Positions 16,209 through 24,595 of a stretch of 40,130 bases of DNA are shown here, one piece after another. This DNA is from Candidatus Omnitrophota bacterium (lineage in GTDB: Bacteria; Omnitrophota; Gorgyraeia; Zapsychrales; Fredricksoniimonadaceae). Position 1 is the stretch's first letter. Each line of letters opens with the position of its first letter. Location: the NCBI GenBank assembly GCA_903901225.1, contig CAIUQE010000014.1, positions 1 to 40,130 on the forward strand, written 5' to 3'. Below the pieces are notes generated by a model, which saw nothing but the letters and a program-made list of their open reading frames with translations, was not told the DNA's origin and made no database searches. A program made the translations under genes and the position numbers.

Positions 16209-16782
16209 AACACCCTCTCAGAAAAGAAGAAAACCCGCTGATGATCCGGGCGGTCCCCGTGTCAAGCGTTTCGGCAGACTTGCCCGCGGAATAATGGACT
16301 ACGCCCAATGCCGGCGTGTTCACGCCGGGCACCGCGGTAACGGGTAAAGGGACCGAAAGCATCCCCATATATTTAGCATACGTATGCAACGCCTGTAAAC
16401 AAAGATCACCGCCACCCTCAGCATTACCCGCGGAGGTGAACGCGGCGAACCTTTTTCCCGCAAGCAGCCCCTTGACCCATAAGCCGCCCGTGGAATCCAT
16501 GAAAGCCTTCATCGGAGCGGAAACATTACCAAAATATGTGGGAGCCCCCATGATGATCAGTTCAGCATCGGTCAATGCTTGAGATGTTGCTTCAGGAAGG
16601 TCTCTCATCGCGCGAAGATTGTCGCGCGCCACGGATGAAAGATCGGGCATTTCTTTCCAGAGAGGGTCAGGGACGCGCAAAAGCGCAACTTCCGTGCCAG
16701 GCTGCTGCAGCTCATCACGAAACTTCCTGGCGAGCAGATGACCATTCCCTGTGACTGAATGAAAAACGATAACAACTTTCAT
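16192..16782 (-). CDS. Flavodoxin-like NAD(P)H:quinone oxidoreductase family protein (WrbA-like)
   Basis: 196 residues beginning directly with the first flavodoxin strand and FMN phosphate loop (KVVIVFHSVTGNGHLLA). GAPTYFGNVSAPMKAFMDST is the second FMN loop of the WrbA/NADPH-dependent FMN reductase group, and FTSAGNAEGGGD the third. A GTG 12 nt upstream overlapping the exbD stop is an alternative start. Probable role is two-electron reduction of quinones or similar acceptors, which would fit a menaquinone-making operon, but the true substrate is unknown. Confidence 0.85.
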   Translation of the reverse strand: MKVVIVFHSVTGNGHLLARKFRDELQQPGTEVALLRVPDPLWKEMPDLSSVARDNLRAMRDLPEATSQALTDAELIIMGAPTYFGNVSAPMKAFMDSTGGLWVKGLLAGKRFAAFTSAGNAEGGGDLCLQALHTYAKYMGMLSVPLPVTAVPGVNTPALGVVHYSAGKSAETLDTGTARIISGFSSFLRGCYGSGH

Positions 16783-16790
16783 AAGTTTTG

Positions 16791-17204
16791 TCACTCGACC
16801 TTGACGGCCGCGATATCAAGCTTGGAAACGCCAAGGGCCGTCATGATGTCCAAAACATCGACGACATCCTTGAAACGGGTCTGCTGATCGGAGCGCAGGT
16901 AAACGCTGAGCGACGCTTCAGCCTTCAACATGGCCGCAATCTTCTCGCGCAGTTCCTTGTTGGTGACCAGCTTGTCGTCCAGGTAAACCATGCCTTCACT
17001 CGTGATCGTGACGACGGTCTGCTTGACCTTCCCGATCTCATGCGGCAAAGCCGCTGCTGACTCCGGAAGCTTGACCTTGATGTTCGACTGGTAGATCAGC
17101 GGCGTGGCGATCATGAAAATAACAAGCAAAACAAGGATAACATCCGTGAAAGGCGTGATATTGATCTCGGCGACGAGCTGGCGTTTGCGCGGGCGCCTGT
17201 TCAT
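16791..17204 (-). CDS. ExbD/TolR-family biopolymer transport protein
   Basis: 137 residues: short basic cytoplasmic N-terminus (NRRPRKRQLVAEINITPFTD), one transmembrane helix with the essential Asp in PFTDVILVLLVIFMIATP, then a periplasmic domain (VTITSEGMVYLDDKLV; LGVSKLDIAAVKVE). It partners ExbB/TolQ as a proton-driven motor for TonB- or Tol-dependent work at the outer membrane, which implies a two-membrane envelope. The frame from 17324 runs back through exbB; ATG 17204 shares one base with the exbB stop (TGATG). ExbD versus TolR cannot be decided without TonB or Tol genes nearby. Confidence 0.92.
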   Translation of the reverse strand: MNRRPRKRQLVAEINITPFTDVILVLLVIFMIATPLIYQSNIKVKLPESAAALPHEIGKVKQTVVTITSEGMVYLDDKLVTNKELREKIAAMLKAEASLSVYLRSDQQTRFKDVVDVLDIMTALGVSKLDIAAVKVE

Positions 17205-17818
17205 CACTTCGCCCCGGTGATAAGATCCAGGGCTTCGGACGCGGCAAGATCCATGTCCATCACAAAACGCTCGATGCGGCTCTGGCAGTAATTGAACGCT
17301 ATGACCGCCGGCACCGCCACGCACAAGCCCACCGCCGTGCAGACCAGCGCCTCGGCAATGCCGTTGATGACGACCGCCATGCCGCCGGCCCCCTGCTGGG
17401 CAATATCCTGGAACGCGCGGATGATCCCCAGGACGGTACCAAAAAGGCCAATATAAACCGCGGTGCTGCCAATGGTGCCGATAATGGCAATGCGGCGTTC
17501 CAGCTTGATCGTCTCGATGGTGATCTGCCGTTCCATGGCATTGTCGATCACCGTGCTTGTGCCGCCCCGAAGCCCTAGCCCGACGGCGACAACACTGGCG
17601 AACGGCGTTGCGGTGTTATGGCATATCTCCAGGGCCTTGGACACATTATCCCGGCGGATCTGGTCGGCAATATCCATCATGAACACCTCGCGGCGGGTCC
17701 TGGACGAGCGGAAATACATGATCACGCGTTCGATAATGACCGCCAGCGACAGCGTTGATAGGCCTAGGAGGACAATGACCGTCCCCCCACCCAGTTTAAG
17801 CATTTGCCAGAGCGACAT
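17204..17818 (-). CDS. ExbB/TolQ-family (MotA-like) proton channel protein
   Basis: 204 residues with three transmembrane helices: about 14-36 (VIVLLGLSTLSLAVIIERVI), 115-140 (IGTIGSTAVYIGLFGTVLGI, the conserved GLLGTVxG motif as GLFGTVLG) and 155-185 (INGIAEALVCTAVGLCVAVP, the conserved A-L-xxTAxGLxVAIPA motif). It forms the stator channel with ExbD. ATG 17818 is preceded by GGGAGGG at about 6 nt, better than the 22-codon longer frame. First gene of the long minus-strand string, behind a recognisable promoter. Confidence 0.93.
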   Translation of the reverse strand: MSLWQMLKLGGGTVIVLLGLSTLSLAVIIERVIMYFRSSRTRREVFMMDIADQIRRDNVSKALEICHNTATPFASVVAVGLGLRGGTSTVIDNAMERQITIETIKLERRIAIIGTIGSTAVYIGLFGTVLGIIRAFQDIAQQGAGGMAVVINGIAEALVCTAVGLCVAVPAVIAFNYCQSRIERFVMDMDLAASEALDLITGAK

Positions 17819-17874
17819 GAAAAACCCTCCCGTGCGGATATCCCGTTGGCGATTACAACATAAACTCTTATGGA

Positions 17875-17903
17875 ACTTTAACAAAAACCGACGTTAACGT
17901 CAA
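17875..17903 (-). promoter_or_regulatory. Promoter with embedded palindrome for the exbB-to-sodA gene string
   Basis: Minus strand TTGACG (17898-17903), 17-bp spacer, TAAAGT (17875-17880). A perfect 12-bp palindrome GACGTTAACGTC (17890-17901) overlaps the -35 box and spacer, where a repressor or redox regulator could bind. No other convincing promoter or terminator is seen in the following 16 genes, which mostly overlap or lie within 15 bp of each other. Confidence 0.55.
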
Positions 17904-17924
17904 TGGAAAGGGAGGAAAAACAAC

Positions 17925-17955
17925 AAAGCCCCCGGGATTTTGAGCCCCCGGGGGC
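17925..17955 (-). terminator. Rho-independent terminator of hppA
   Basis: Stem GCCCCCGGG/CCCGGGGGC (17947-17955 with 17928-17936), about 10-nt loop. On the minus strand it is followed by TTTGTTGTTTTT. It lies 36 bp beyond the hppA stop and just upstream of the exbB promoter. Confidence 0.85.
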
Positions 17956-17990
17956 CTTTTTATACTTGCAGGTATTGAAAAACCTGATCT

Positions 17991-20396
17991 TTACTTCTCA
18001 GCTTTTTCCGCAATGATCTGCATGTCCGTGAAGGACTTCAACACGAAGGTCACGGCAACCGCAAAGAACACAGCCGCCAACCCAATATTAAGGCCATGGC
18101 TCAACTGGAGCGCGATCTCAATAGCCAGAAGGCCGAAGAGCGTCGTGAACTTGATGATAGGATTAAGCGCCACAGAAGACGTGTCCTTGAACGGATCACC
18201 GACAGTGTCGCCCACAACAGCGGCCGCATGCAATTCCGTTCCCTTTTCGCGCAGATTAACCTCAACGACTTTTTTGGCATTATCCCACGCACCACCCGCA
18301 TTCGCCATGAAGATCGCCTGGAAAAGCCCGAACAACGCGATCGAGATCAGGTAGCCAATGAAAAAGTACGGGTTCAGGCACGCGAACGCGAGCGTTGAAA
18401 ACAGGACCGCGAGGAAAAGGTTGATCATCCCCTTCTGTGCGAATGTCGTGCAGATCTCGACGACCTTCTTGCTGTCCTTGATGGAAGCCGCTTCAGCGCC
18501 ATCCAGCTTGATGTTTTTCTTGATGAACTCCACCGTATGATACGCGCCCGCGACGACCGCCAGTGTGGAAGCCCCCGTGAACCAGTAGATCACCGCACCA
18601 CCCATGATCATCCCCAAAAGGAAGGGCGGATACAGGATCGAAAGGAACTGGATATTCGTTGTCAGGCCGACCGTCAGGATCATGATGATCGAAAAGATCA
18701 TGGTCGTCGCGCCAACAACCGCCGTGCCGATCAAGACCGGCTTGGAAGTAGCTTTGAACGTGTTGCCCGCGCCGTCATTGGATTCAAGATAATGCTTGGC
18801 TTTCTCGAAATCAGGCGTAAACCCAAACTCCTTGTTGATCTCACCCGCCGGGACTTTCTCGATCAGAGAAAGCTCATAGATCGACTGCGCGTTATCCGCG
18901 ACAGGGCCGTAAGAATCGACCGCGATCGTCACCGGACCCATGCCCAGGAATCCGAACGCCACAAGACCGAACGCGAAAACAGACGGGGCCAGCATGATCG
19001 CATCAAGGCCCATCCCGCTGACGAAATACGCGCCCGCCATGAGGATCGTGATCGTAAGCCCCATCCAGTACGCGCTGAAGTTGCCCGTCACAAAACCGGC
19101 CAGGATATTGAGAGAAGCTCCTCCTTTTTTCGATGACTCGACAATGTTCTTCACGAATGCCGATTCAGGCGATGTGAATATCTTGACCAACTCCGGGATG
19201 ATCGCCCCTGCCGCCGTGCCGCAGGTGATGATCGCCGCCAGCTTCCACCACATCGTACCGTCACCCATGGTCGGGATCAGGAGGTATGAGGCGGCAAAGG
19301 TGAAAACGATCGAAACGAACGACGTGATCCATACCAGCGAGCTTAAGGGATCCTCAAAATTCATTTCTTTGGCCGTTGCATATCGCGCCTTGGCGAGGAC
19401 ACCATTGAGCCAGTACGACAGGGCACTTGCGATGATCATGAGAAGGCGCATGACGAAAAGCCATACCAACAGCTGCACCTGGACAACCGGGTCTTTTATC
19501 GCAAGCAGAATAAAAGAAATAAGCGCGACGCCGGTGACGCCATAGGTCTCGAAACCGTCAGCCGTGGGGCCGACAGAATCGCCCGCGTTATCACCCGTAC
19601 AATCGGCGATGACACCAGGGTTACGGGCATCGTCTTCCTTGATATTGAACACGATCTTCATCAGGTCCGAACCGATATCCGCGATCTTGGTGAAGATGCC
19701 GCCCGCGATACGCAGGACGGAAGCGCCCAGCGACTCGCCGATGGCAAAGCCGATGAAACAGGGGCCAGCATAAGACGGATCAATGAAAAGCAGGATGGAC
19801 AACATAACCAGAAGCTCGGTCGAAATGAGCAGCATACCGATGGACATGCCCGCCTGGACCGGGATGGCGTACACAGGGAACGGCAGGCCCTTGAGCGCGG
19901 CGAAGGCGGAACGCGAATTCGCCATGGTATTGATCCTCATGCCGAACCAGGCCACCCCATAGCTGCCCGCGATACCGATCAGCGAACAAATGAGGATCAT
20001 CACGACCTTAACGGCCTCCATATGGCGCAGCCAGCCGAAATAGGCGATCATGACGATCCCGATCAAAGCCTCCAGGATCAGAAGGAATCTGCCCTGAGTG
20101 ATGAGATAGGTCTTGCACGTTTCATAGATAAGCTCGGAAATGTCCTTCATGGACTTATGGACCGGCATCTTCATGATGCTGACAAACTGGGTGAGGCCGA
20201 ACAGGAACCCGAACACGCAAATAGCCATGCCATATAAGAGAAGCGTCTTGCCATCAAGACCCAGGAACGATACGGACGCGAGATTCGGCACAATAAGGTC
20301 CGCCTCACTCGCCCACGCGGGCGCCAGACCAGCCATTAAAAATACGGCCGGCATCAGCAATAGTGGTCTCAAGATAGATCGTGTGAACGTGCCCAT
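17991..20396 (-). CDS. hppA: Membrane-bound proton-translocating pyrophosphatase
   Basis: 801 residues from ATG 20396 (GGAGG 8 nt upstream; the 44-codon longer frame covers the leader and promoter). About 15-16 transmembrane helices and an N-terminal segment ending AWASEADL that may be a cleaved or first helix. The PPi site appears as DIGSDLMK, EDDARNPGVIADCTGDNAGD and, near the C-terminus, GGAWDNAKK followed by AAVVGDTVGDPFKDTSSVAL. At the position that discriminates cation dependence (GNTTA/K), this protein reads GNTFKATSK (Lys near residue 548), the K+-independent H+-pump signature. Core motifs are somewhat divergent (GDSVGPTADGFETYG). It recycles PPi energy into a membrane gradient, which pairs logically with the divergent transhydrogenase. 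Confidence 0.95.
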   Translation of the reverse strand: MGTFTRSILRPLLLMPAVFLMAGLAPAWASEADLIVPNLASVSFLGLDGKTLLLYGMAICVFGFLFGLTQFVSIMKMPVHKSMKDISELIYETCKTYLITQGRFLLILEALIGIVMIAYFGWLRHMEAVKVVMILICSLIGIAGSYGVAWFGMRINTMANSRSAFAALKGLPFPVYAIPVQAGMSIGMLLISTELLVMLSILLFIDPSYAGPCFIGFAIGESLGASVLRIAGGIFTKIADIGSDLMKIVFNIKEDDARNPGVIADCTGDNAGDSVGPTADGFETYGVTGVALISFILLAIKDPVVQVQLLVWLFVMRLLMIIASALSYWLNGVLAKARYATAKEMNFEDPLSSLVWITSFVSIVFTFAASYLLIPTMGDGTMWWKLAAIITCGTAAGAIIPELVKIFTSPESAFVKNIVESSKKGGASLNILAGFVTGNFSAYWMGLTITILMAGAYFVSGMGLDAIMLAPSVFAFGLVAFGFLGMGPVTIAVDSYGPVADNAQSIYELSLIEKVPAGEINKEFGFTPDFEKAKHYLESNDGAGNTFKATSKPVLIGTAVVGATTMIFSIIMILTVGLTTNIQFLSILYPPFLLGMIMGGAVIYWFTGASTLAVVAGAYHTVEFIKKNIKLDGAEAASIKDSKKVVEICTTFAQKGMINLFLAVLFSTLAFACLNPYFFIGYLISIALFGLFQAIFMANAGGAWDNAKKVVEVNLREKGTELHAAAVVGDTVGDPFKDTSSVALNPIIKFTTLFGLLAIEIALQLSHGLNIGLAAVFFAVAVTFVLKSFTDMQIIAEKAEK

Positions 20397-20427
20397 AAAA
20401 GCTTCCTCCTTGTAGAAAAAATTAAAT

Positions 20428-20461
20428 CCCGCCCTGGATCCTGTACCCAGGATCGAGCGGG
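20428..20461 (-). other. Hairpin in the hppA leader
   Basis: GATCCTG (20437-20443) pairs with CAGGATC (20448-20454) around TACC; CCCGC (20428-20432) pairs with GCGGG (20457-20461) below an asymmetric internal loop. It lies between the predicted hppA promoter and its ribosome site; regulatory meaning unknown. Confidence 0.5.
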
Positions 20462-20488
20462 GATCATAAAAATTGTTATTAGTGTTTG

Positions 20489-20517
20489 AATATACTCCCT
20501 TTTTGCATTTCCGTCTA
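20489..20517 (-). promoter_or_regulatory. Probable hppA promoter
   Basis: Minus strand TAGACG (20512-20517), 17-bp spacer, TATATT (20489-20494). This gives a leader of roughly 85 nt containing the hairpin at 20428-20461. Confidence 0.45.
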
Positions 20518-20548
20518 GAAATAATCATGGATTTTTAATCCCTATGCC

Positions 20549-20576
20549 TTGACAAGCTTTGTGTTTTTGTTAGGCT
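20549..20576 (+). promoter_or_regulatory. Probable pntAA promoter (extended -10)
   Basis: TTGACA (20549-20554), 16-bp spacer, TAGGCT (20571-20576) preceded by TG one base away (TGTTAGGCT), an extended -10 form that can offset the poor -10 hexamer. Initiation would fall near 20583, inside the palindrome at 20571-20598. Confidence 0.45.
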
Positions 20577-20598
20577 GATAAGGATTCTTATCAGCCTA
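20571..20598. promoter_or_regulatory. Long palindrome over the pnt promoter: candidate operator
   Basis: Perfect 12-bp arms TAGGCTGATAAG (20571-20582) and CTTATCAGCCTA (20587-20598) around GATT. It covers the predicted -10 box and transcription start, with no T-run after it, so an operator is more likely than a terminator. No regulator gene adjoins it and the half-site matches no regulator I can name with confidence. Confidence 0.55.
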
Positions 20599-20707
20599 TT
20601 CCAGCAGCAACGTGGCGACAGCAACGCGGCGACCATCAGGAGCCCGTGCTGCTGGAATACCACAGGTTCAAGGATTACGCAACCCGTGGCAAACAACAGG
20701 AGCCCGC
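20597..20707 (+). other. Structured pntAA leader
   Basis: A 13-bp perfect inverted repeat TATTCCAGCAGCA (20597-20609) and TGCTGCTGGAATA (20647-20659) encloses a near-duplicate (AACGTGGCGAC, AACGCGGCGAC) and a decoy-like CAGGAGCCCG at 20637-20646. A second copy of CAGGAGCCCG at 20698-20707 is the real ribosome site of pntAA. CCACAGGTT and AACCCGTGG form a further stem with one mismatch. This is a candidate translational control element; it does not match a riboswitch class I know. Confidence 0.5.
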
Positions 20708-21814
20708 ATGATCATCGGCATTGTTAAAGAAACCTTCCCCGGAGAACTGCGCGCGGCCATAGTCCCTTCCACCGCGGCCCGGTTCGTCAAAAAAGGCTTT
20801 AGCGTCCTTTTCGAACCAGGCCTGGGCGCCACGTTGAACATCGCTGACCAGGAATATATCATCGCGGGCGCGAGCACTGCTACCCGCGCGGATATCATTT
20901 CAAAGGCCAATATCCTCCTGCGCGTGCGCAAACCTTCTATAGAGGAAGTCCGCCAGATGTCCCCAGGCGCTGTGCACATCAGCCTGCTCGACCCGTTCAA
21001 TGAAAAAGACCTTGTTGCCGCCATGGCCGAACGCGGCATTTCAGGCATCAGCCTGGAAATGATCCCGCGCACGACCCTGGCACAGAAAATGGACACCCTC
21101 AGCTCCCAGGCCAATCTGGCCGGTTACGCGGCGGTGATCCTGGCCGCCGAAAGGATCAACAAAGCTCTCCCCATGATGATGACCCCCGCGGGTACCATCT
21201 CCCCTGCCCGTGTTTTCATCATCGGCGCCGGGGTGGCCGGCCTGCAGGCCATCGCCACAGCCAAACGCCTGGGCGCGCGCGTCGATGCCTTTGACACCAG
21301 GCCCGTGGTCAAGGAACAGGTCCAGTCACTGGGCGCGAAATTCGTTGAAGTCGACCTTGGAGAGACCGGTCAGACCAAGGACGGTTACGCGAAAGCCCTG
21401 ACCCCCGAACAGCTTGACAAACAGCGCGCCGTTATGGCGAAGGTCTGCGCGGCATCGGACATTGTCATCACAACAGCCCTTATTTTCGGCAAGAAAGCGC
21501 CTGTGATCATCACCCGTGCCATGGTCGAAGCCATGAAGCCCGGTAGCGTGATCGTTGACATGGCGATCGAAGCCGGTGGCAATGTTGAAGGCGCCATCTT
21601 GAATGAAGAAACCCTCATCCATGGCGTGCGCATCATAGGGCTGGGGAACCTGCCTTCCCGCGTCCGCATCAATGCCTCCGACATGTTCAGTTCCAACCTT
21701 GTCAGTTTCATTGAACATTCATGGAACAAGGAAACGAACGCCTTTTTCCTGAACCCTGATGATGAACTTATCAAGGGTTGCCTTATCACCCATCAAGGGA
21801 AAGTCTTAAAATAA
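20708..21814 (+). CDS. pntAA: NAD(P)+ transhydrogenase alpha subunit, domain I (soluble NAD(H)-binding)
   Basis: 368 residues beginning IIGIVKETFPGELRAAIVPS, the alanine-dehydrogenase/PNT N-terminal domain; the NAD-binding Rossmann part has RVFIIGAGVAGLQAIATAKR and VDAFDTRPVVKEQVQSLGAKF. ATG 20708 has AGGAG at 5 nt; the longer frame from 20612 lies in the structured leader. It forms domain dI of the proton-translocating transhydrogenase, moving hydride between NADH and NADP+ at the expense of the proton gradient. The split alphaI/alphaII/beta arrangement (pntAA, pntAB, pntB) is the one seen in Rhodospirillum and many other bacteria. Confidence 0.95.
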   Translation: MIIGIVKETFPGELRAAIVPSTAARFVKKGFSVLFEPGLGATLNIADQEYIIAGASTATRADIISKANILLRVRKPSIEEVRQMSPGAVHISLLDPFNEKDLVAAMAERGISGISLEMIPRTTLAQKMDTLSSQANLAGYAAVILAAERINKALPMMMTPAGTISPARVFIIGAGVAGLQAIATAKRLGARVDAFDTRPVVKEQVQSLGAKFVEVDLGETGQTKDGYAKALTPEQLDKQRAVMAKVCAASDIVITTALIFGKKAPVIITRAMVEAMKPGSVIVDMAIEAGGNVEGAILNEETLIHGVRIIGLGNLPSRVRINASDMFSSNLVSFIEHSWNKETNAFFLNPDDELIKGCLITHQGKVLK

Positions 21815-21822
21815 GGAGCTTT

Positions 21823-22152
21823 ATGGAAAACCAGATCATCCCCTTTGTGTTCCTGCTCTACATCCTGGCCTTGTCCGTATTCCTCGGCTTTGCCCTGATC
21901 AGCCGCGTACCCCCGCTGCTCCATACGCCGCTCATGTCCGAGGCCAACGCGATCTCCGGGATAACGCTCGTCGGAGCGCTTATCGCCGCGGGTTCCGGTG
22001 ACGCCAATTCTCCTTTGACCATTTTCCTTGGGACAGCGGCCGTTGCCATGGCGACCTTCAACGTGGTCGGCGGATATCTCGTCACCGAACGCATGCTCAA
22101 GATGTTCAAGTCCAAGACTTCCGCCCAATCTCCCGCGATCAAAAAAGGATAA
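21823..22152 (+). CDS. pntAB: NAD(P)+ transhydrogenase alpha subunit, membrane part (PntAB)
   Basis: 109 residues with three to four transmembrane helices (IIPFVFLLYILALSVFLGFA; AISGITLVGALIAAG; LGTAAVAMATFNVVGGYLVT) and the typical end TERMLKMFK. It provides the alpha-side of the proton channel domain dII. AGGAG overlaps the pntAA stop region 4 nt before ATG, so the two are co-translated from one transcript. Confidence 0.94.
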   Translation: MENQIIPFVFLLYILALSVFLGFALISRVPPLLHTPLMSEANAISGITLVGALIAAGSGDANSPLTIFLGTAAVAMATFNVVGGYLVTERMLKMFKSKTSAQSPAIKKG

Positions 22153-22155
22153 AAC

Positions 22156-23535
22156 ATGAACCACGCGTCCTGGGTCAATATCGTTTATATCATCAGTTGT
22201 ATCCTTTTTGCTTCCGGCCTGAAGTTCCTTGGCTCTCCGGAAACGGCCCGCAAAGGCAACTGGATGTCCGCGCTGGGCATGCTGCTGGCAGTCCTGGCCA
22301 CGCTTACCGCCAGGGAGATCATTTCATTCCAATGGATCCTTATTGGCGGCGCCATCGGCGGCAGCCTGGGCGCTTTTGTGGCCATGCGCGCGGCCATGAC
22401 ACAGATGCCGGAAATGGTCGCCCTCCTGCACGGCTTCGGCGGCCTGGCCAGCGTGTTCGTCGATTGGAGCGCCTACCAGAACCATACCCCCGATAGCGTG
22501 GTCGTCATCACGGCTCTGTACCTGTCCATTCTCATCGGCGGCATCACCTTCACAGGAAGCCTTGTGGCCTGGGCCAAATTGAGCGAACGTATGCCCGGAA
22601 AACCCCTGCTTTTCCAGGGGCAACAGATCCTCAATATCGCCGTACTCGCCGGAGTCCTTCTCCTGGCCGTGCCATTTTACATGACACCCGCGTTCCATCC
22701 GGTTTTCCTGTGGATCCTGGCCTTGTCGCTGGCGCTAGGTGTCCTCCTGGTCATCCCCATCGGCGGGGCTGATATGCCCGTTGTCATCTCGGTCCTCAAC
22801 AGTTACTCGGGGCTTGTGGCCTGCACAACGGGGTTTGTCATTAACAATGTCCTCTTGATCGTCGTGGGCGCTCTAGTCGGTGCCAACGGGATCATCCTCA
22901 GCTATATCATGTGCAAGGCCATGAACCGTTCGCTCAACAATGTCCTTTTCGGCGCGTTTGCCCCACGGAAGAAAAAAGCGGAAGGAACGGCCAAAGGCGA
23001 AGTGAAACCCATCAGCCCCGAGGACGCGTTCCTGATCCTTGAATCCGCGCGTTCTGTTGTCATCACCCCGGGTTACGGCCTTGCCGTCGCCCAGGCCCAG
23101 CACGCAGTCAGGGAACTTGGGGAATTGCTCGAGAAGAACGGCGCCGACGTTAAATATGCCATCCATCCGGTGGCCGGAAGGATGCCCGGGCACATGAACG
23201 TGCTCCTGGCCGAAGCCAACGTGCCCTATGACCAGCTTGTGGAAATGGATCACATCAACCCGTTGATGGACACGGTCGACGTGGCCATTGTGATAGGCGC
23301 CAACGATACGGTGAACCCTGCCGCGCTCCACGACAAGTCATCGCCGATCTACGGCATGCCGATCATCGAAACGTTCAAGGCCAAGACTGTTTTTGTGATC
23401 AAGCGATCCATGGCGGCGGGTTTCGCGGGGATCGAGAACGAACTGTTCTACTATGACAATACGCGGATGATCTTTGGCGACGCGAAAGATATCGCGCAAA
23501 AACTTGTGGCGGAATTCAAATCAGCGGCGTCTTAA
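22156..23535 (+). CDS. pntB: NAD(P)+ transhydrogenase beta subunit
   Basis: 459 residues: nine or so transmembrane helices (about 5-265) carrying the channel His/Asn region ([40 protein letters not shown]), then the NADP(H)-binding domain dIII (about 285-459) with [52 protein letters not shown] and [13 protein letters not shown]. Complete in length. It begins 3 bp after pntAB. Its 3' end overlaps the 3' end of the convergent epimerase gene by 20 bp, with no terminator between. Confidence 0.96.
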   Translation: MNHASWVNIVYIISCILFASGLKFLGSPETARKGNWMSALGMLLAVLATLTAREIISFQWILIGGAIGGSLGAFVAMRAAMTQMPEMVALLHGFGGLASVFVDWSAYQNHTPDSVVVITALYLSILIGGITFTGSLVAWAKLSERMPGKPLLFQGQQILNIAVLAGVLLLAVPFYMTPAFHPVFLWILALSLALGVLLVIPIGGADMPVVISVLNSYSGLVACTTGFVINNVLLIVVGALVGANGIILSYIMCKAMNRSLNNVLFGAFAPRKKKAEGTAKGEVKPISPEDAFLILESARSVVITPGYGLAVAQAQHAVRELGELLEKNGADVKYAIHPVAGRMPGHMNVLLAEANVPYDQLVEMDHINPLMDTVDVAIVIGANDTVNPAALHDKSSPIYGMPIIETFKAKTVFVIKRSMAAGFAGIENELFYYDNTRMIFGDAKDIAQKLVAEFKSAAS

Positions 23536-24595
23536 GCCAACGTTCCCTGTTTTCCTGGTATATCTCTACCAGGATATCCTCGACCGTGCGTGTCAGCTTC
23601 CACGCGGGATAATGCGTCGCGAATTTTGAAACGTCGCTAACCCACCAGATGTGGTCCCCGGCACGGGGTTCATCCACCAAAACAGTGTCCAGCCGTTTAC
23701 CAGTGATCGTATCGCATAAAGCGGCCGCTTCCAGAAGCGAACAATGGCTGAAACGGCTGCCACCGATGTTGTAGACCTCACCGGCTCTTGGAGCCTGGAA
23801 GAATTGATCGAACGCGCCAACCAGGTCATGGCTGTGGATGTTATCCCTCACCTGCTTGCCGCCATAACCAAATATTTTATACTGACGCCCCAAAACGGCG
23901 CATTTCATCAAATACGCGAGAAAACCATGCCCTTCAACCCCGGCATGCCCCGGACCTGACAGGCAACCTCCCCGGAAAACTCCGGTCCGTATCCCGAAAT
24001 AACGACCGTACTCCTGGGCAAGGACATCCCCTGCCAGCTTCGAGGCACCGAACAAGGAATGCATGCATCGGTCCAGGGACATCGTCTCATCGACGCCCTT
24101 GGCGGCATAAGGATGCCCGGCGTCCAATTCCCAGCGCGTGGGTAGCTCGACAAACGGGAGACGATTCACATTGTCGCCATAAACTTTGTTGGTGGATGTC
24201 AGGATAAAGACCGCCTTCGGGCAGTGAAGACGGACCGCTTCCAGAAGGTTCGCCGTCCCCACGGCGTTAACATCAAAATCCGTCAATGGCTCACGCGCGG
24301 CCCAATTATGTCCTGGCTGGGCGGCGCAATGAATGACCAAAGCTATATCCGTGTTATACTCCCGAAACAAATTTTCCAGCGCCGGCCTGTCCCGGATGTC
24401 CGCCTCATGATTGATAAAACCGGGGCAATGTTCCGCAAGCCGTACCAGGTTGCCATGCGAACTCCCCTCATCACCAAAGAAATACCGCCGCATATCATTG
24501 TCGATACCGACGACCTTGAACCCGCGGCCTGAGAAAAACCGGACAGCCTCAGCGCCGATAAGGCCGGCGGCACCTGTCACCAGGACAATGCTCAT
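23516..24595 (-). CDS. NAD-dependent epimerase/dehydratase, CDP-paratose 2-epimerase-like
   Basis: 359-residue extended SDR: NAD loop [39 protein letters not shown] (catalytic Thr/Ser region). The catalytic YxxxK is replaced by LFGASKLAG: Phe stands where the Tyr proton donor is expected. I recall the SLFGASK form in an RfbE-like subgroup, so it may be a normal variant with altered chemistry rather than a defect. Start overlaps the upstream epimerase stop by 4 bp. It most likely makes or remodels a nucleotide sugar for the glycosyltransferases upstream in the same string. Confidence 0.85.
   Translation of the reverse strand: MSIVLVTGAAGLIGAEAVRFFSGRGFKVVGIDNDMRRYFFGDEGSSHGNLVRLAEHCPGFINHEADIRDRPALENLFREYNTDIALVIHCAAQPGHNWAAREPLTDFDVNAVGTANLLEAVRLHCPKAVFILTSTNKVYGDNVNRLPFVELPTRWELDAGHPYAAKGVDETMSLDRCMHSLFGASKLAGDVLAQEYGRYFGIRTGVFRGGCLSGPGHAGVEGHGFLAYLMKCAVLGRQYKIFGYGGKQVRDNIHSHDLVGAFDQFFQAPRAGEVYNIGGSRFSHCSLLEAAALCDTITGKRLDTVLVDEPRAGDHIWWVSDVSKFATHYPAWKLTRTVEDILVEIYQENRERWLKTPLI

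Noticed and set aside
18537..19136. 199-codon plus-strand ORF rich in Arg/Asp/His
   Set aside because: Antisense to hppA; biased composition is the expected complement of a membrane-protein gene.
20571..20598. Fur-family box
   Set aside because: GATAAG...CTTATC is reminiscent, but the spacing differs from the Fur, Zur and PerR consensus forms.
20597..20707. Known riboswitch class in the pntAA leader
   Set aside because: Compared by eye with c-di-GMP, SAM and NAD-type consensus cores; no conserved core was found, so it is reported only as a structured leader.
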